Below are positions 37,519-49,429 of a DNA stretch of 64,000 nt, one piece after another. Every line of letters begins with the position of its first letter. The first letter of the stretch is position 1. The stretch lies in NCBI GenBank assembly GCA_965153455.1, contig OZ234494.1, forward strand, positions 26,713,354-26,777,353, given 5' to 3'. Source of the stretch: Sphagnum compactum. Its lineage: Eukaryota; Bryophyta; Sphagnopsida; Sphagnales. Under the pieces are notes generated by a model. It was not told the origin of the DNA. It saw only the letters and a list, made by a program, of their open reading frames with translations, and searched no databases. The translations under genes were made by a program, and so were the position numbers.

Positions 37519-40500
37519 ATGGGTGAACTGGGGATCGTGAAGAGGGGTTTTAGTACAAGCGGGCGCGTGGACAGGGTCACGCAGATTGACTTGTCTGTGA
37601 AGTTGGAAGAGGAGAACGACGATTGTGATCAGGATCGTGGAAGCGATGATGTGCAGGATATTGGCGCTAGTCGTCGACCCTCAGATCCGTATCGACTTTC
37701 GCTGCGCCCATTTCAATATACCAAGGCGCTCTTGGATGAAGAAGCTAGCAGTCCTGTAGCAGGAGATCAGCAGCTGCACCAGACGTTTAATCAACCCCGC
37801 TCCCCCAGTAAGATTAATGCGGATCAGGATGCAAAGCCGGTGCATCCAACTGAAGGACGTGCGATTTTCACTTCATCTCGTACACAGGTTTCGCGTGCAG
37901 AGGACGTCGCGAGATCAGAGGATATCGAGATGGAAGAGGCGGTACACAATAATAATAATAATAATAGACGTGCCGAGATCCGTACTGCTGAAATCTTCAA
38001 CGCAGGTTTCAGATGTGAAGTTCCCAACTGTGGAAGCACCTTCAAGGAGAAAAGCCACCTGGTACAATCACGCACCCACCCAGCTGTTCCTTGATGTTAT
38101 CATGGTGTTAGGATGTTAACTACCTTTAATTGCACACTTTTATCGCAAAATCTTCTCCAAATATTTGAAGAGCCACAGAAAAAACGTGTTGAAATGTGTT
38201 GAAATGAAAACTGTCAAACTGTGACTAGTTTTTCGGTAGACGGTACCATGGAAACACACGATGGACTATTTCCTGACTGACAGCATCTACAGTTTACAAA
38301 CCCTACTTGAATAGTCCATGCGTCAAAATTTGGCTCTTGTTGTCACTCATCAATCGTCTTTAGAAGCTCCAGAAACAGCGCTGAAGATGCTTGAAAAATT
38401 CATTTACTTAGTGTTGCTTCTTCTTACTGATAGCGAAATTTTTGGTGTGGTCGACTAGCAGAGCCACCATAGTTTGGTGCACGGAATTAGCAACAGTGCA
38501 CCTCCGAGTGAGCGCTCCACAGTGGAAGATGGATCGCCACCTTCATCTCCCACTCTCCAGCTGCGTCCTGAGGTAACATACAGTACTTCTTTTATATTGA
38601 GAACTCTGTTTCTCTAGTCTTCATGACATGAATGTGAATTCATCAAGACCGGATGTGAGCTCACAGGTGTTTATTATACGATTTGTGCAAGTGAGAAAAT
38701 GAGAATTCATTTGTTATTCTAAGTTTCCGGGGCTTGATGACCAAGGTCGAGGGTGCCGGGATGGTTGCAGTACACGGTGGCACAAGCAGAGATAACTCGT
38801 TTGAGTGAAGAAAACAACCAGCTGAGGCTAATGCTTGCTCATGTCACTTCTGAGTACCACAACCTACGTCTCTTTCTAATCTCCGCGATGGAGCAAGAAC
38901 GCCAGTTTCCGACCGCCGATGCACAGTCGAATCAGTTGTCACACCTTGTCCAGGTACTCATGGAGATCAACCCCTATAGGAAAATGTCACAAAAAGCTCA
39001 TCTCTCGTAAGTTGTGACGCATTTAGATCCTCTTAGAGTGCAAGAACTTCGTCGAGTAGATGCAAGAATATCATGCAAGATGTTCAGAACATGCGTCTGT
39101 CGTCTTTACGTGAATCCAGGCGCCCCAACTCATGTGATCATACGCATGTGCAGGGCGTGGCTGTCTCGACAAAAACGCACGAGGGTATGTCGGCACCAGC
39201 AGAACCTACGGTACAAGCTGAGAGCAATCCAGTCGCTGGCCATTACAGCAGCACAACCCACGCGGCTACTAGCTCCGTTCTCCACAACGATCAAAAGCGC
39301 GGCTTTTCGGCATACAAAGAAGAAGAAGAAGGTTCAGTGAATGAGGTCAGAAAAATCGCGGCATCGTCGGCCCGGGCTGGACACGAACAAAAAGCAGCTC
39401 CTGATCGGTTTCATCCCAATTCCCCTCAGGATCACGAGGAAGATGAGTCCCCTCGACACCTACAAGCTGCTGCTCCTCAGACGGAAACACTTGCTGACTG
39501 GCAACCTCACAAGCTGCTGAAAACGAGTGGAACACCGTTGATGGTCGAAGACCAGAGTGGAGTAAGGAAGGCGCGGGTGTCCGTTAGGGCCCGATCCGAT
39601 GCTCCTACAGTAAGCTCCAAAGCTTCTCTCTCTCACACACACAACTAGTTGCAGATCTACGTGTGCCCCTGCATGTAATTCGACAATGCGTTTGTTGCAT
39701 TTAACGGGTGACGCGTGGTTGAATCTGACGTGACCTCTGATGTTCCGATGTGCAGATGAACGATGGCTGCCAGTGGAGAAAATATGGTCAAAAGCTTGCG
39801 AAAGGCAATCCTTGCCCTCGTGCATATTATCGTTGCACAGTTGCATCGGGGTGCCCTGTCCGCAAACAGGTAAGAGCCCATGTCTTCCATCGTCACCCGT
39901 CGCTTGATGTACACAATCATCAGCTTGTACATTGTGCCCGCGTGTCTCGAGTCTCGACAGTTTGCAGCTGTTCTAGAAAAGCGAAATGTCCATCAGATTT
40001 GCTTTCTGACATTAAAAAACCGTGGCCGGCTGCAGGTCCAAAGATGTGCAGACGACATGTCGATCTTGGTGACGACCTACGAAGGAACGCACAACCATCC
40101 GTTGCCGCCTGCTGCAGCAGCCATGGCTTCCTCCACTTCCGCTGCTGCGGGCATGTTTCTGGCGGGATCTACGTCCAGCAACGACTTCGCCACCCGCATG
40201 GTGGGTGGAACAGCCGCTGCATTTTATCAGCTCTCCGGTGCTGCAGCTGTTGGCCTCCAGGGCAGCAGCTCTAATGGCGCTCCCACAGCTAATTCCTGCA
40301 TTCCCACAATCTCCGCTTGTACGCCTGTCCCCACCGTCACCCTCGATCTCACCAGCCATGCTGCTGCTGCTCACTTGAACCGCAACTTGCCAGGATCAGC
40401 AGATCACTCCGATCAGCATGCTCACGGCGCCGCGACTCCCGTACTTGCAAGCAACACTCACTACTTCAATTCGCCAAGCTTCTTGCAGCAGGGTAGTACT

Positions 40501-41346
40501 GGAGCTGGACCGGCTATTACGAATTCTTCTGATCATCCGGCCGGCGCTCATCATGGAATGATGGGTACTGCAGTAAGTACGTCCGCATCACAATCCGGGC
40601 AGCAGCTGCCAGCTACAGTCCAAGCTTTGTATGCCAGACGAATCCCTTTCTTTCCTTCCAATGGAATGTACAACACAGCTGCTGCGACGAGCTTCGCGCC
40701 CCTCGCGGGCACTACGACAACGCCTGGCAGTGATCAATTCAGCCAGGCAACAGAGAACAACTATTCCACCATCGCCGGTTATGGAGTGGTACAGAATCAG
40801 CTGCAAGTTTTGCATGATCAGAGTTTGTCTCTCCAGTCCAAAACTGCTGCCTCAACAAGCGACAAGTCTACTGCAGATGCAGGACAAGCATTCTCCGACT
40901 CGATCAGTGCAGCAACTGCTGCAATCACGTCTCATCCACGATTCACTGAGGCTATAGCAGCCGCCATTTCTTCGATCATGATCTCACAGAACATGCAAAA
41001 TCCGATTCCAACATCGAACAATGGAGTCGTCAACATCGCAAGCCAGGAATCAAACACTGCAACACCACCACCATCCACAGCGAACATCATGTTCAACAAC
41101 TCCATGCCCCGCTCCAATCGAAGTGAGTCTCCATCACACATGACAAATTCTGCTCCCAATTCTCCTAACAGATCAGACACGCAACATCACAGATCGGAAT
41201 CACCTTCAAATTCTTCCGGCAACATCATGCTTAAATCACCAACCTCACCAGTACATCTATTGCAATCGGACCACTCCAGTTGCACAAACAATCCTGCAGC
41301 CACGAATTTTCTGACAGGTCGTCATGAACAACAATTGCGATCATGA
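37519..41346 (+). CDS. Group IIb WRKY transcription factor with an added C2H2 zinc finger
   Basis: Nuclear DNA-binding regulator expected to bind W-boxes. Predicted exons: 37519-38061, 38462-38572, 38771-38953, 39154-39609, 39756-39869 and 40036-41346, all phase 0, 905 residues. Order: acidic N-terminus with [12 protein letters not shown]; an (Asn)6 run from (AAT)6 at 37948; a C2H2 finger C166-C171-H184-H188 made only by joining exons 1 and 2; a coiled coil (about 219-261, [15 protein letters not shown]), as in WRKY6-type proteins; [22 protein letters not shown] (438-444) in [10 protein letters not shown] context; zinc ligands C458, C464, H488 and H490 (C-x5-C-x23-H-x-H); and a C-terminal [12 protein letters not shown] block typical of IIb. 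The intron after CPVRKQ is the V-type position known for IIa/IIb. The acceptor of exon 4 is uncertain (39088 is an alternative). It is long for the family (usually about 500-600). The start has A at -3 and G at +4. Confidence 0.88.
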
Positions 41347-41641
41347 AACATCGACGCGACGCATGCTGCAATAACAGATCGACGACGACAACTCAACAAT
41401 AGCTACGTCTTAGAACAACCAGAACTAGTTCAAACATTCGAAATTTGCTGTTGAGCTTGATGAGATCGGTAAGGTAGATAGATACATAAGTTGGCTACAG
41501 ATCGTTGATCATTTTGGATCAACATCATCAAAAACATATAACTTGCAATGAACAAGATGATCTTGGCAAAACCTCCATTGTTGAGCTTCATGGTAGTGGG
41601 TGAGTAGTTGCAGATCGTCGACAATTTGAAGGCATCGTCTT

Positions 41642-41767
41642 GTCGACAATTTCAAGACATTGTGAAGCAAGATTAGATCCTAGTCGACAATTTCAAGACA
41701 TCGTGAAGCAAGACTAGATTCCAGTCGTCTACAATTTCTCGACATCCTGAAGCGCAGATAGATCCCA
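41642..41767. repeat. 41-bp tandem repeat downstream of WRKY, 3 copies
   Basis: GTCGACAATTTCAAGACAT and GTGAAGCAAGA(C/T)TAGAT recur with starts at 41642, 41683 and 41724 (the third has a 3-nt insertion). A further partial GATCGTCGACAATTTGAAGGCATCGTC precedes them at 41614. It lies about 300 bp past the stop codon, so it may be part of the 3' UTR. Confidence 0.85.
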
Positions 41768-41824
41768 AGTTCTTTGAAAATTTCTGCAAATTTATGAGTT
41801 TTGTAGGTAGATGCTATTGCATAC

Positions 41825-42860
41825 ACTAGTTGCCTCATGGCTCAAGAAATTCTTTTTGGTCATAGATCTGTACAAAGCAACAAGATTGCCGATGTTATCA
41901 TCCAGCCATGATTGATTCTTGGTCTTTGCCCATGCAAGTATGCCCCTTCACATCCCTCTGAAGAAAAAGCAAGCTTGCTTGCTCATCACACAGTGGTTAA
42001 GGTAAAGTGCCTACTAACAAACTTTTGCGGAGGTGAAGAGAACTCATCCATTACACCACTGGTCATTCCATGATAACTTCCTAATGTACTACAATACAAG
42101 CAAATAGATTACAGCAAGTCATGTACACAGCAGAACACATTGTTCATTGAACACACATGGAATCAACAAATGTTTACTCACAAGTTTTGGTTTCCTCATT
42201 AAAGATAGCATCATAATTTGAGTAACATGCATAGGACTGTATCACAATGTTACCACAAGACCAACCAGAATCCACTCTTCCTTTTGCAGCAATGATTCAA
42301 GATTGAAATTATTTGTCCCAACTGATTACCACTTTGCGACACACATTCAAACCTGAGGTTTCACCTATGTGAAGCACAGCCTGAAAGCCTTTTGTTCGCA
42401 TGAGACCCATAAGTGCATTATGGACTTGGAAATGTCATGCTAAAAGCCATTGCAAGCAAGAGAAGACTAGCAAAAGATTTTGGACATACCAGGAATTCAT
42501 CTCCAGCATAGTTCAGCTTTGATATGTCTCCTCATTTGCAGTCCGGCCTCAAATCATTGTCAGTGCACCCTGTGCAACCTGAATCTGATATGAAAATTGA
42601 CAGCTCTTAAAATATACTTCCATGTTTGGGATCAATTCCTGTAACGATTTAACTTGCCAAAAATTGTACACTTTTTGTCATCTCATGTACCTGCAGGACC
42701 TTGGAGACTGCTTCCAGAATAGCAACCTCATGCAAAAACTTTATTCACCATTTTTCCACCAATTTGTCCCCTTCATGTCCTACCAAGAGCCATATGACCA
42801 GAGAAAACTGTTTGCCCTTTTCAGACAAATGAGCAAGAATTCTTGCAGACTCTACAAATC
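41825..42860 (-). pseudogene. Receptor-like protein kinase pseudogene fragments
   Basis: Three kinase-like pieces lie in order on the minus strand. Near 42853-42790 it reads ARILAHLSEKGKQF, where plant receptor kinases have the subdomain II region (I-A-V-K-x-L-S-E-x-S-x-Q). Near 42740-42690 it reads FLHEVAILEAVSKVLQ (subdomain III, E-F-L-N-E-V). Near 41960-41880 it reads EGAYLHGQRPRINHGWMITS, where the catalytic loop Y-L-H-x-x-x-x-P-x-I-I-H-R-D-(V/M)-K-T-S-N is expected. The HRD aspartate and the lysine are lost. A following TDL.PK with stops and a frameshift corresponds to the start of the next subdomain. The activation segment and C-lobe are missing. Resemblance judged by eye. Confidence 0.42.
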
Positions 42861-43114
42861 AACAATCCAGGTTTTACACAATGAAACCTGATAGGGGCTC
42901 CCCCTTATGTCATTATGAAGACACCAGTTTTGGAGGCAACTGAGCTATATGGCATGTTTTTGGGGCTTATGAGCTTTGGAGCAGAATCTCTTCACAAGTA
43001 AAAGAAAAATTGAACTCTAGCTATTTGTAGCAAATCACCATGGTAAACCTAATGCTTCTGCAAGCAAAGAATGGAAGGAAACAATTACCACTAGGACTCT
43101 CAAGAATACATTAT

Positions 43115-43120
43115 TTTATT
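43115..43120 (-). terminator. Polyadenylation signal of the PAE gene
   Basis: AATAAA on the minus strand, about 87 bp past the PAE stop codon at 43207. It is the nearest canonical signal. Confidence 0.5.
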
Positions 43121-43206
43121 TCTGCTAGTAATTGAAATATGACCACAGTTGCAAAAACACTTCCTCGATGGCATACTCTTTCAACTGAAGAAATTAGGCT
43201 TACTCC

Positions 43207-46200
43207 TTATGCCTTGCTCCAGTAGCGAAAGCTAGGTTTAAGTCCAGGACTGTGAGCAAACGAGCCACATGTAGGGTTGCAAGGATATGCACAGTCAATG
43301 GCTACATTTGTATTTGTCAGGCGTTCAAAATACCAATCTCCCAAAGCCTTTGAGACTGTCTGCAAATCCCACCCACAAATTCAGAGGCACAACAAATAAG
43401 TCTTTTCCATCTTTGTAAACATCAAGTCCATGTTGCAATCAACAAGGCTGGTATTCAAATACCTTGTTATTTACTCGAGGTGCCTGTGGCCCATTCCAGA
43501 ATACACCACGAGATGCTTGACAATGATGGAAGCATCCATCAATAAACATGCCATCCTTCTGGCTGTCTTGAACAGGCTTGACTGCCTCCAATAACTTTGT
43601 TCTGCACCCTGCCAATGAATTCCAGGTGCATGTTTATTGAGTCTATTCATGTAGCTTATAACAATGCACAACCATGCAACATAATCAGCTCTTGAACAAT
43701 CTACTATATGGCTTTTCCCACACAGCATCTCAAATCAACAATACCCCATCATAGGAGAGCTGTCAGAGAGCCACAAGCCAAACACAGGCAGAGAATCAAA
43801 TGCTACCTTGTATAGCGGCAAATTGATCCTTGGTACAGCTGGTAGCATCATTCTTACAAGCATCCCACTCACCCAAGGGGTCCAAAGCAATGATGTTGTC
43901 CATCTGCAAACATCATGTCACATGAGACAAGCACATACAAGACTTCACAATTACTACTAAAGGAACATGTTCTTTCCTTTGCAAATTTGGATTACCAATG
44001 AGACTACAGCTAATTAAGGTCTAAATGGCATGTCAGTCAAATCCCTCCGACATATTTTCTCTATGAAAGGTCCATAACCACTAAGGATTGACATGTCAGA
44101 GAATCTTGCAACCAGTAGTCAAAACACAAAAGGCCAATAGGTGTCTGAAAGTCAACACTATGCATTGCATAAAATGGAAGCAATGACATTCTAAAATGTA
44201 GTTGGGCCTCTCCCCATGCTAGAAATACAAGCTAAGCCTCATTGCCAAACACTCACACTTGTGTGTCCAGAAAAACTACTGCCAAACAATACCTTAGAAC
44301 GAGTAAAAAGAGGGTCTACCTGCCACCAATCATAGCCACCATTGACAATATAAAGGGGCGTTTTGATATGAGGCAACAAATACTGAGGGAAAAAGCACTG
44401 CCAACCCTTTCCACAAGATATCAGATTAGTGCAATAGAGGATGAAGGTGCTCAGTGTTGGACAACCAGCATGGTACAGAAGACCCAAACATCCTCCTTGA
44501 GTCCTAGGTCTAAGAATTACCAGGTTATGAATTCATACATGAGCTGGATCATGTTCCTCAGTACACTCCTTCATCAAAGTGTCACCAACTCTCTGCCAGG
44601 CAACCCCAAACTCATTAGTTCCTGAAAGGAAGACATGAGTAAACAACTAGATAAGAAACCAAAAAGGACAACTCAAATTCTCATCATCCACTCTTTTGCT
44701 TTGTCTTTACTCATGGAGCTGCCTCTCTTCTAGTAAAGAAGGTGCTTCTAGCACCTGATGGAAAAGATATTGTAAATGTTAGGAAATGAAGATAAAGAAA
44801 CAGGACTGCAGCCATCTACCTGCAAATTCACAACACCCCTAAAGAAATCTTCAACTTTATTTTCTCCCTTGTATGTTGGCCTGCAGACAACCAAAAAACT
44901 GAATGATACCATATTATCTGTTGTCTCCTCATCTATTTTGTGAGAAAGATGCCAGGGTTAGGCCCTATGATGGAACAATGATATGAGAAGGTTGTGGGTT
45001 ATGTAATAGAAGATAAAGGCACAGTTAACAACAACAATTTACCAACACAGACACAGACAGACAAAGAAAAAGATATAGATAAAGACAGACACAGAGACAG
45101 ACATGTTCACAAAGAAGCCTGCATCGCTCATGCACTTCACCACTTTAGCTCCTGGCAAAGCAGCCTTGAACTTGTCACAATGCAATATAGAGGACAAGCC
45201 CCCTGCCGAACACCCACCAAGAAGGGCCTGCAAACAAAATGTTCAAACCTAATCAGTTTCTCATGTGACATCACCCATCTAGATTTCACATGAAGTCAGA
45301 AGTATAAAAAGATCTAGTCAGGAAATCCCCCAACAAGAGCGAAGTCTCCAGGTGTCAATTGCACACCTTATCAACCTTATCCATCCCTTTACTCAAGAGT
45401 TCAGCAATCACAGCTTCCCAGATGCTTTCTCCCCTATAATAGAGACCGTTTGACTGCAGCCAACTCCCCCAAGAGCAACAATTTATACCAATCAAGTCAG
45501 CTATCAAATGAGCTAACTCACAATAGCAGCCTCTTTAGAACAGCAGCTGTTTCTGTAACTTTCTTCACCAAACAGCAATTCTTCACTCCAAACTGGAGAG
45601 TACCAGGGCAAAAACTCCTGTGTGAGAATGGTGGCAAGGAAACACTGCTAAGTAGATTATAGACCACACTTGAACTCCTGTCAAGACTTAAGTCATGGAA
45701 TATTGTCAGGAAAGAGAAACAAAGAACAGCCATAACCATAGGTCATAGGAAATAATTCTTCAAACCTGCAACTACAAGAGAAGACACCAATGTGGTGGAG
45801 AGTGCTACCACCTTCTCATCTGCTGGCAAGCTTGCATTGCCACTAAACGAAGCACCATCACAGTATCTCACGAAAACACGGTTCCAGTTGAAAAAATCTG
45901 GGCTCACCAAGACAGGAGTATTTGGAGTCAGTTTCAAATTTGAAATAAGTGGACTGAGAGAAAGTCAAAGAGACAAGGAACTTGAATTTACAAGGAGCAC
46001 AAAAGATAGCAGGGTCCCAGTTGTCCACGAGCCAGCATTCAATAGACCCTCAGACCTGGATTCAAATATCTCCCATAAGAACCAAGAAATCTACATTCTC
46101 ACGATTAAGAAAAATCAAAGAAAGCTTAACACTTCTTCAACAAGTCACAGAAGACTTCAAAGAAGGAAAGACAAAACAGAGAGCAAAGGACCAAGAAACA

Positions 46201-48982
46201 AAAAGAAAACTGACTTCATCAGCTCCCTACAGTGGGTAAGGCCAATAAAAACACTAACCTGCGTAACGAGTTTCTGCTGCAAATCTGGAAGCAATGGGAA
46301 GACTCAGCCATGCTAATGACTAGCAACAAACAACAATACAAGGAGAAAACAAAAAACAGAAAGGCACAACAGGATAGACAAAACACACAGGAAATGACAG
46401 CAGGGAAGAACAAAGAGAAGTGGGCTTACAAGAAGCTCCCCATTTACAAGACTACACAGAATCATTCGGTATACTCCAAATGCTGAAATCCAAAAAGGAA
46501 TTTTTCTTATTGAGCAACCCTCTAGTCCTCTTTAAGAGAATCTTTAGAGGGTAGCCTTTATTCTTCAGAAGGACAATAAGACTGATCATCTGAGAGAAAA
46601 AGAACTCTTTACAACTACAAAATCTCAAAAACCTGTAAAATTGACTATTGATGACTCCCAACTTAGCAGTAATTGAGATATTGGAATGAACATGAGGCAT
46701 ACAAAAGGCATTGCTAGTTACAACTCAAAGATCACAGTACTGGCACTTGCAGAGAGTCACCCACAACAAAGCCTTCAAATGCATTATGACAAACTGGGAC
46801 TCTGCACTTGACCTTAAAATAGGCCCCAAAGACAAAGACACTGACAAGAAAAAACAGAAAAACAAACTAACAAGAGAAGACAAAGAACTCTCCTGATCAC
46901 TTAAGACTTGTAAAACTTTAGAATGACTCTCCAAGGAGCTAAAGTCTTACTACTTTGAACCCACAAGAGAAGCTTATAGGTAAGCAAAGCATGTCTTTAA
47001 GAATAAGGAAAGGACTTTTAACAAGGAGAGAGTTAAAAGTGAAAACAAGAGAAGGAAAACAGAACAAAAATAAAACACACAAGCAAAACAGAGACAGAAC
47101 CCTATTAAAAGACTTGTAAGACTTTAGAAAAACCCTCCGAGGACCTAAAACCCCACTACTTTCAACCTGCAAGAGAACTTAGCAGGTAAACAAAGCATGT
47201 CCTTAAGAAGAGAGTTTGACAGAGAAGCAAAAAAGAAAATAGGAGGAGAAAAAACCAGACACAAAGAGAAACCCTTTTCTGGAAGGGACCACGGCTTTAG
47301 AAAAAGATAAACCCTGCTTTAGAAAATGAACCATCCTTATCACCCAATACAGGTAGCTGGTGGGGCCTTATGCTCCCAAAAGATAAACCTTGAAGCACTC
47401 AGCTGGTTAATACTTGGATGCAGAACATCCACTAAAGTGACTAGAAAAAATATCTCTCATGAGAATCAAGAAATTGCCATTCTCATGATTGGGAAAAATC
47501 AAAGCAAGGTTAACACTTCTCAACAAGCCACAGAGAACTTCAAAGACGGAAAGAAAAAACAGAGAACAAAGGACCAAGAAACAAAAACCAGAAAAGATCA
47601 AAAAACAAAATAAATGCAAAAGCAGTATGGACAAAAGTGCCAGTCTCACACCTGTTCAGGGACCATCAACAGCAGCACATATGATAGTGACTTCTCTACC
47701 ACAACTTCCCCACTGACTTCATCAGCTCCCTACAGTGTGTAATGACTTCAGACCTGGATTCAAATGCTCAGAATTGCTGAGGATTCCTTCAAACTCATGA
47801 GGTGCCATGAATTTGGAGGAGCCTCGTTTTGTCTTTGACCGTTGTTTGCACTTCTCCTCATTGTCACACCATCCTCCCTCCTACCAGAAAACCACAAAAA
47901 GAAGAAGTATCAAGTTCACCTCCAACTGAAATTAGAAAAAGCAAACACAATGTGCATCTTCAACACGAAATAAGAAAGAGGTAATTAATACATCAAAGGT
48001 CAGACCTCCAAAAACACAATCCAATTGTGATTGTTCACACCACCCCCTTCATGTAGATGGTACCCAGGTGGAGAGCCATCCAAGCATACTGCACAGGAAG
48101 AAAGGGAACCAGTGAACATTTTTTTATGGTTCGACAAACAGATATTGTCAAGCACAATTGCAATGAAACATGAAAGCATCATTCTCCTTTCACATGTGTC
48201 CGTACCCTATCCTTCATCCAGGCTCAGATTACAACAGAAAAAAAAAGGATATAGTCCCTAGATCGAGATTGCAATTCCTCCTGCATCCAAAACCCTAATC
48301 CTTCTCTTCACAATCTGCGCTCAAATCAATCCGATTTTCTTTCCCTAAATCAAGATCACAATGAAGGCTTATTCATGCCCGGAAAGAACAATGCCTTGAT
48401 CAGCAGGTCCTCTACATCCAAAGATGATAGTTTTGTCCTCTTCTCCTGTCTCGTCCTCTCATCTTCACCTACAACCAAAGCAGGTAACCCTATCTCTCTC
48501 TCTTTCCCCAAAACCTCTTTTGCAACGCGTCAATTGTAACACAGCCCCTAGAGGTTTCCAGTACCTGCTCCAGTGTCCACAGCTTTCGTTAAAATAGTGA
48601 GATTGACAACCAATGGCTCCAACTGCACTGCGCCAGAAGACGACGACAACCTGTTTTCTGCTACTCCGCCTCCTGTGGTAGCGTCAGTTCCTTCCTTCTC
48701 CTTCTCATTGTCCTGAACCCTTGCACCTGCTGCTGCTGCTGCTGCTACGGAAGTGACGATGCCCGTCGCCACTTCCTCCCTCCTCGCTGCCTTCTCCGCA
48801 GCGCCACTTTCGTCGTCCGTCATACCTTCGCGAGACATCAAGCGCAATAGACCTTGCATTCCCTCATAATTCCAAACCAAAGTCACCGGCGATGCAAGCA
48901 GAAACACACCGATGAACACCAGCACTCCACTCACATCCCTTCTCGATGAGGAGCCTCCCCGTTGCTTCCTGTTCCTCTCCAT
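43207..48982 (-). CDS. Pectin acetylesterase (plant PAE / Notum family, CE13)
   Basis: Serine esterase removing acetyl groups from pectin in the secretory pathway or wall. Twelve predicted exons (minus, 5' to 3'): 48982-48565, 48088-48006, 47880-47754, 45897-45812, 45453-45367, 45227-45103, 44880-44820, 44592-44539, 44397-44320, 43903-43807, 43608-43463, 43359-43207; about 504 residues. All phases agree and every junction restores a family motif ([31 protein letters not shown]). Catalytic triad by family: Ser274 in GGCSAGG, Asp370 in GGYDWWQ, His434 in [14 protein letters not shown] and SDAGFF are present. The N-terminus has basic residues then a hydrophobic helix (about 17-37), a likely type II signal anchor, and a roughly 100-residue low-complexity extension, longer than the usual about 400. 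Exon 3 could instead start 3 nt later (GAG acceptor), one residue shorter. The upstream open frame to 49144 lacks an ATG. Confidence 0.9.
45898..47753 (-). other. Large PAE intron 3 with rearranged internal repeats
   Basis: This 1856-bp intron is far longer than the other ten (103-476 bp). It holds two diverged copies of an A-rich block (46073-46215 and 47441-47600, sharing AAAGGACCAAGAAACAAAAA). Two copies of another block lie at about 46886-47010 and 47098-47215 (sharing GCAAAGCATGTC and TAAGA). TGACTTCATCAGCTCCCTAC occurs at 46211 and 47713. The exon 3 end plus donor (CAGACCTGGATTCAAAT on +) also has a copy at 46051. The plus strand is strongly purine-rich. Confidence 0.75.
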
Positions 48983-49196
48983 TTGCTTCCCCGCACACAA
49001 GCTCGCTCTACGGACAAGAACACGCACAAAAACGCAACAAAAACACGAAGAAAAGAGACAAGTGTGCAACACAATTAGTTCAAGAAGAAGAGGAATTAGC
49101 CAAATTTGTGATTTCGCCACAGTTGTACAAGAGGAATTACCCAAATTTGGCTACAGGTCAGAGATGAAAGTAGAAATTTTCAAGAATGCTACTTTC
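48983..49196 (-). promoter_or_regulatory. PAE 5' leader and proximal promoter
   Basis: Sequence upstream of the PAE start on the minus strand is CpG-containing and pyrimidine-rich (reads as TTTTGTTGCGTTTTTGTGCG and similar), consistent with a leader. No clear TATA box was found. A dispersed repeat begins about 215 bp upstream, so the unique promoter is short. Confidence 0.35.
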
Positions 49197-49365
49197 TTTT
49201 GGCGACCTACTGCTGAAACCTATTGTCTAAATATGGCGATTTCAGAATTTGTTTCCTCAAAATCTGGTGACTTTGGCGCATATTTTTCACAAAAATCCTT
49301 TGCATGTGTCCAACAGTAAACTGGATTTTTCTGTTTATCGCCAAGTGGCGAAAATTCGCCAAAAC
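49197..49365 (+). repeat. Dispersed repeat with GGCGA motifs, copy 2
   Basis: TGGCGACCTACTGC, TTGTCTAAATATGGCGATTT and a terminal TCGCCAAGTGGCGAAAATTC match 20931-21085 in order and orientation. The terminal inverted repeats TCGCCA/TGGCGA are intact in both. It sits directly upstream of the PAE gene. Confidence 0.65.
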
Positions 49366-49429
49366 ACACTACTGCTTTGGTAGCGCTTTGGTCATTAAAT
49401 TGAGATCTCATTTTTAGGGTTGAGCGTTG

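Noticed and set aside
39460-39846. Minus-strand frames opposite the WRKY exons (also 40012-40374, 40588-40815 and 40932-41180)
   Set aside because: Shadows of the GC-rich coding exons. The plus strand carries the WRKY motifs.
44593-44621. Alternative acceptor for PAE exon 8 (TTTCAG at 44622)
   Set aside because: It changes the phase relative to exon 7. The acceptor at 44593 keeps phase 0 and the family motif V-V-N-L-Q-R-V-G...L...C-T.
48548-49144. Extended PAE N-terminus starting at 49144
   Set aside because: The first codon there is TTG. The first in-frame ATG is at 48982, which gives a sensible basic-then-hydrophobic anchor.
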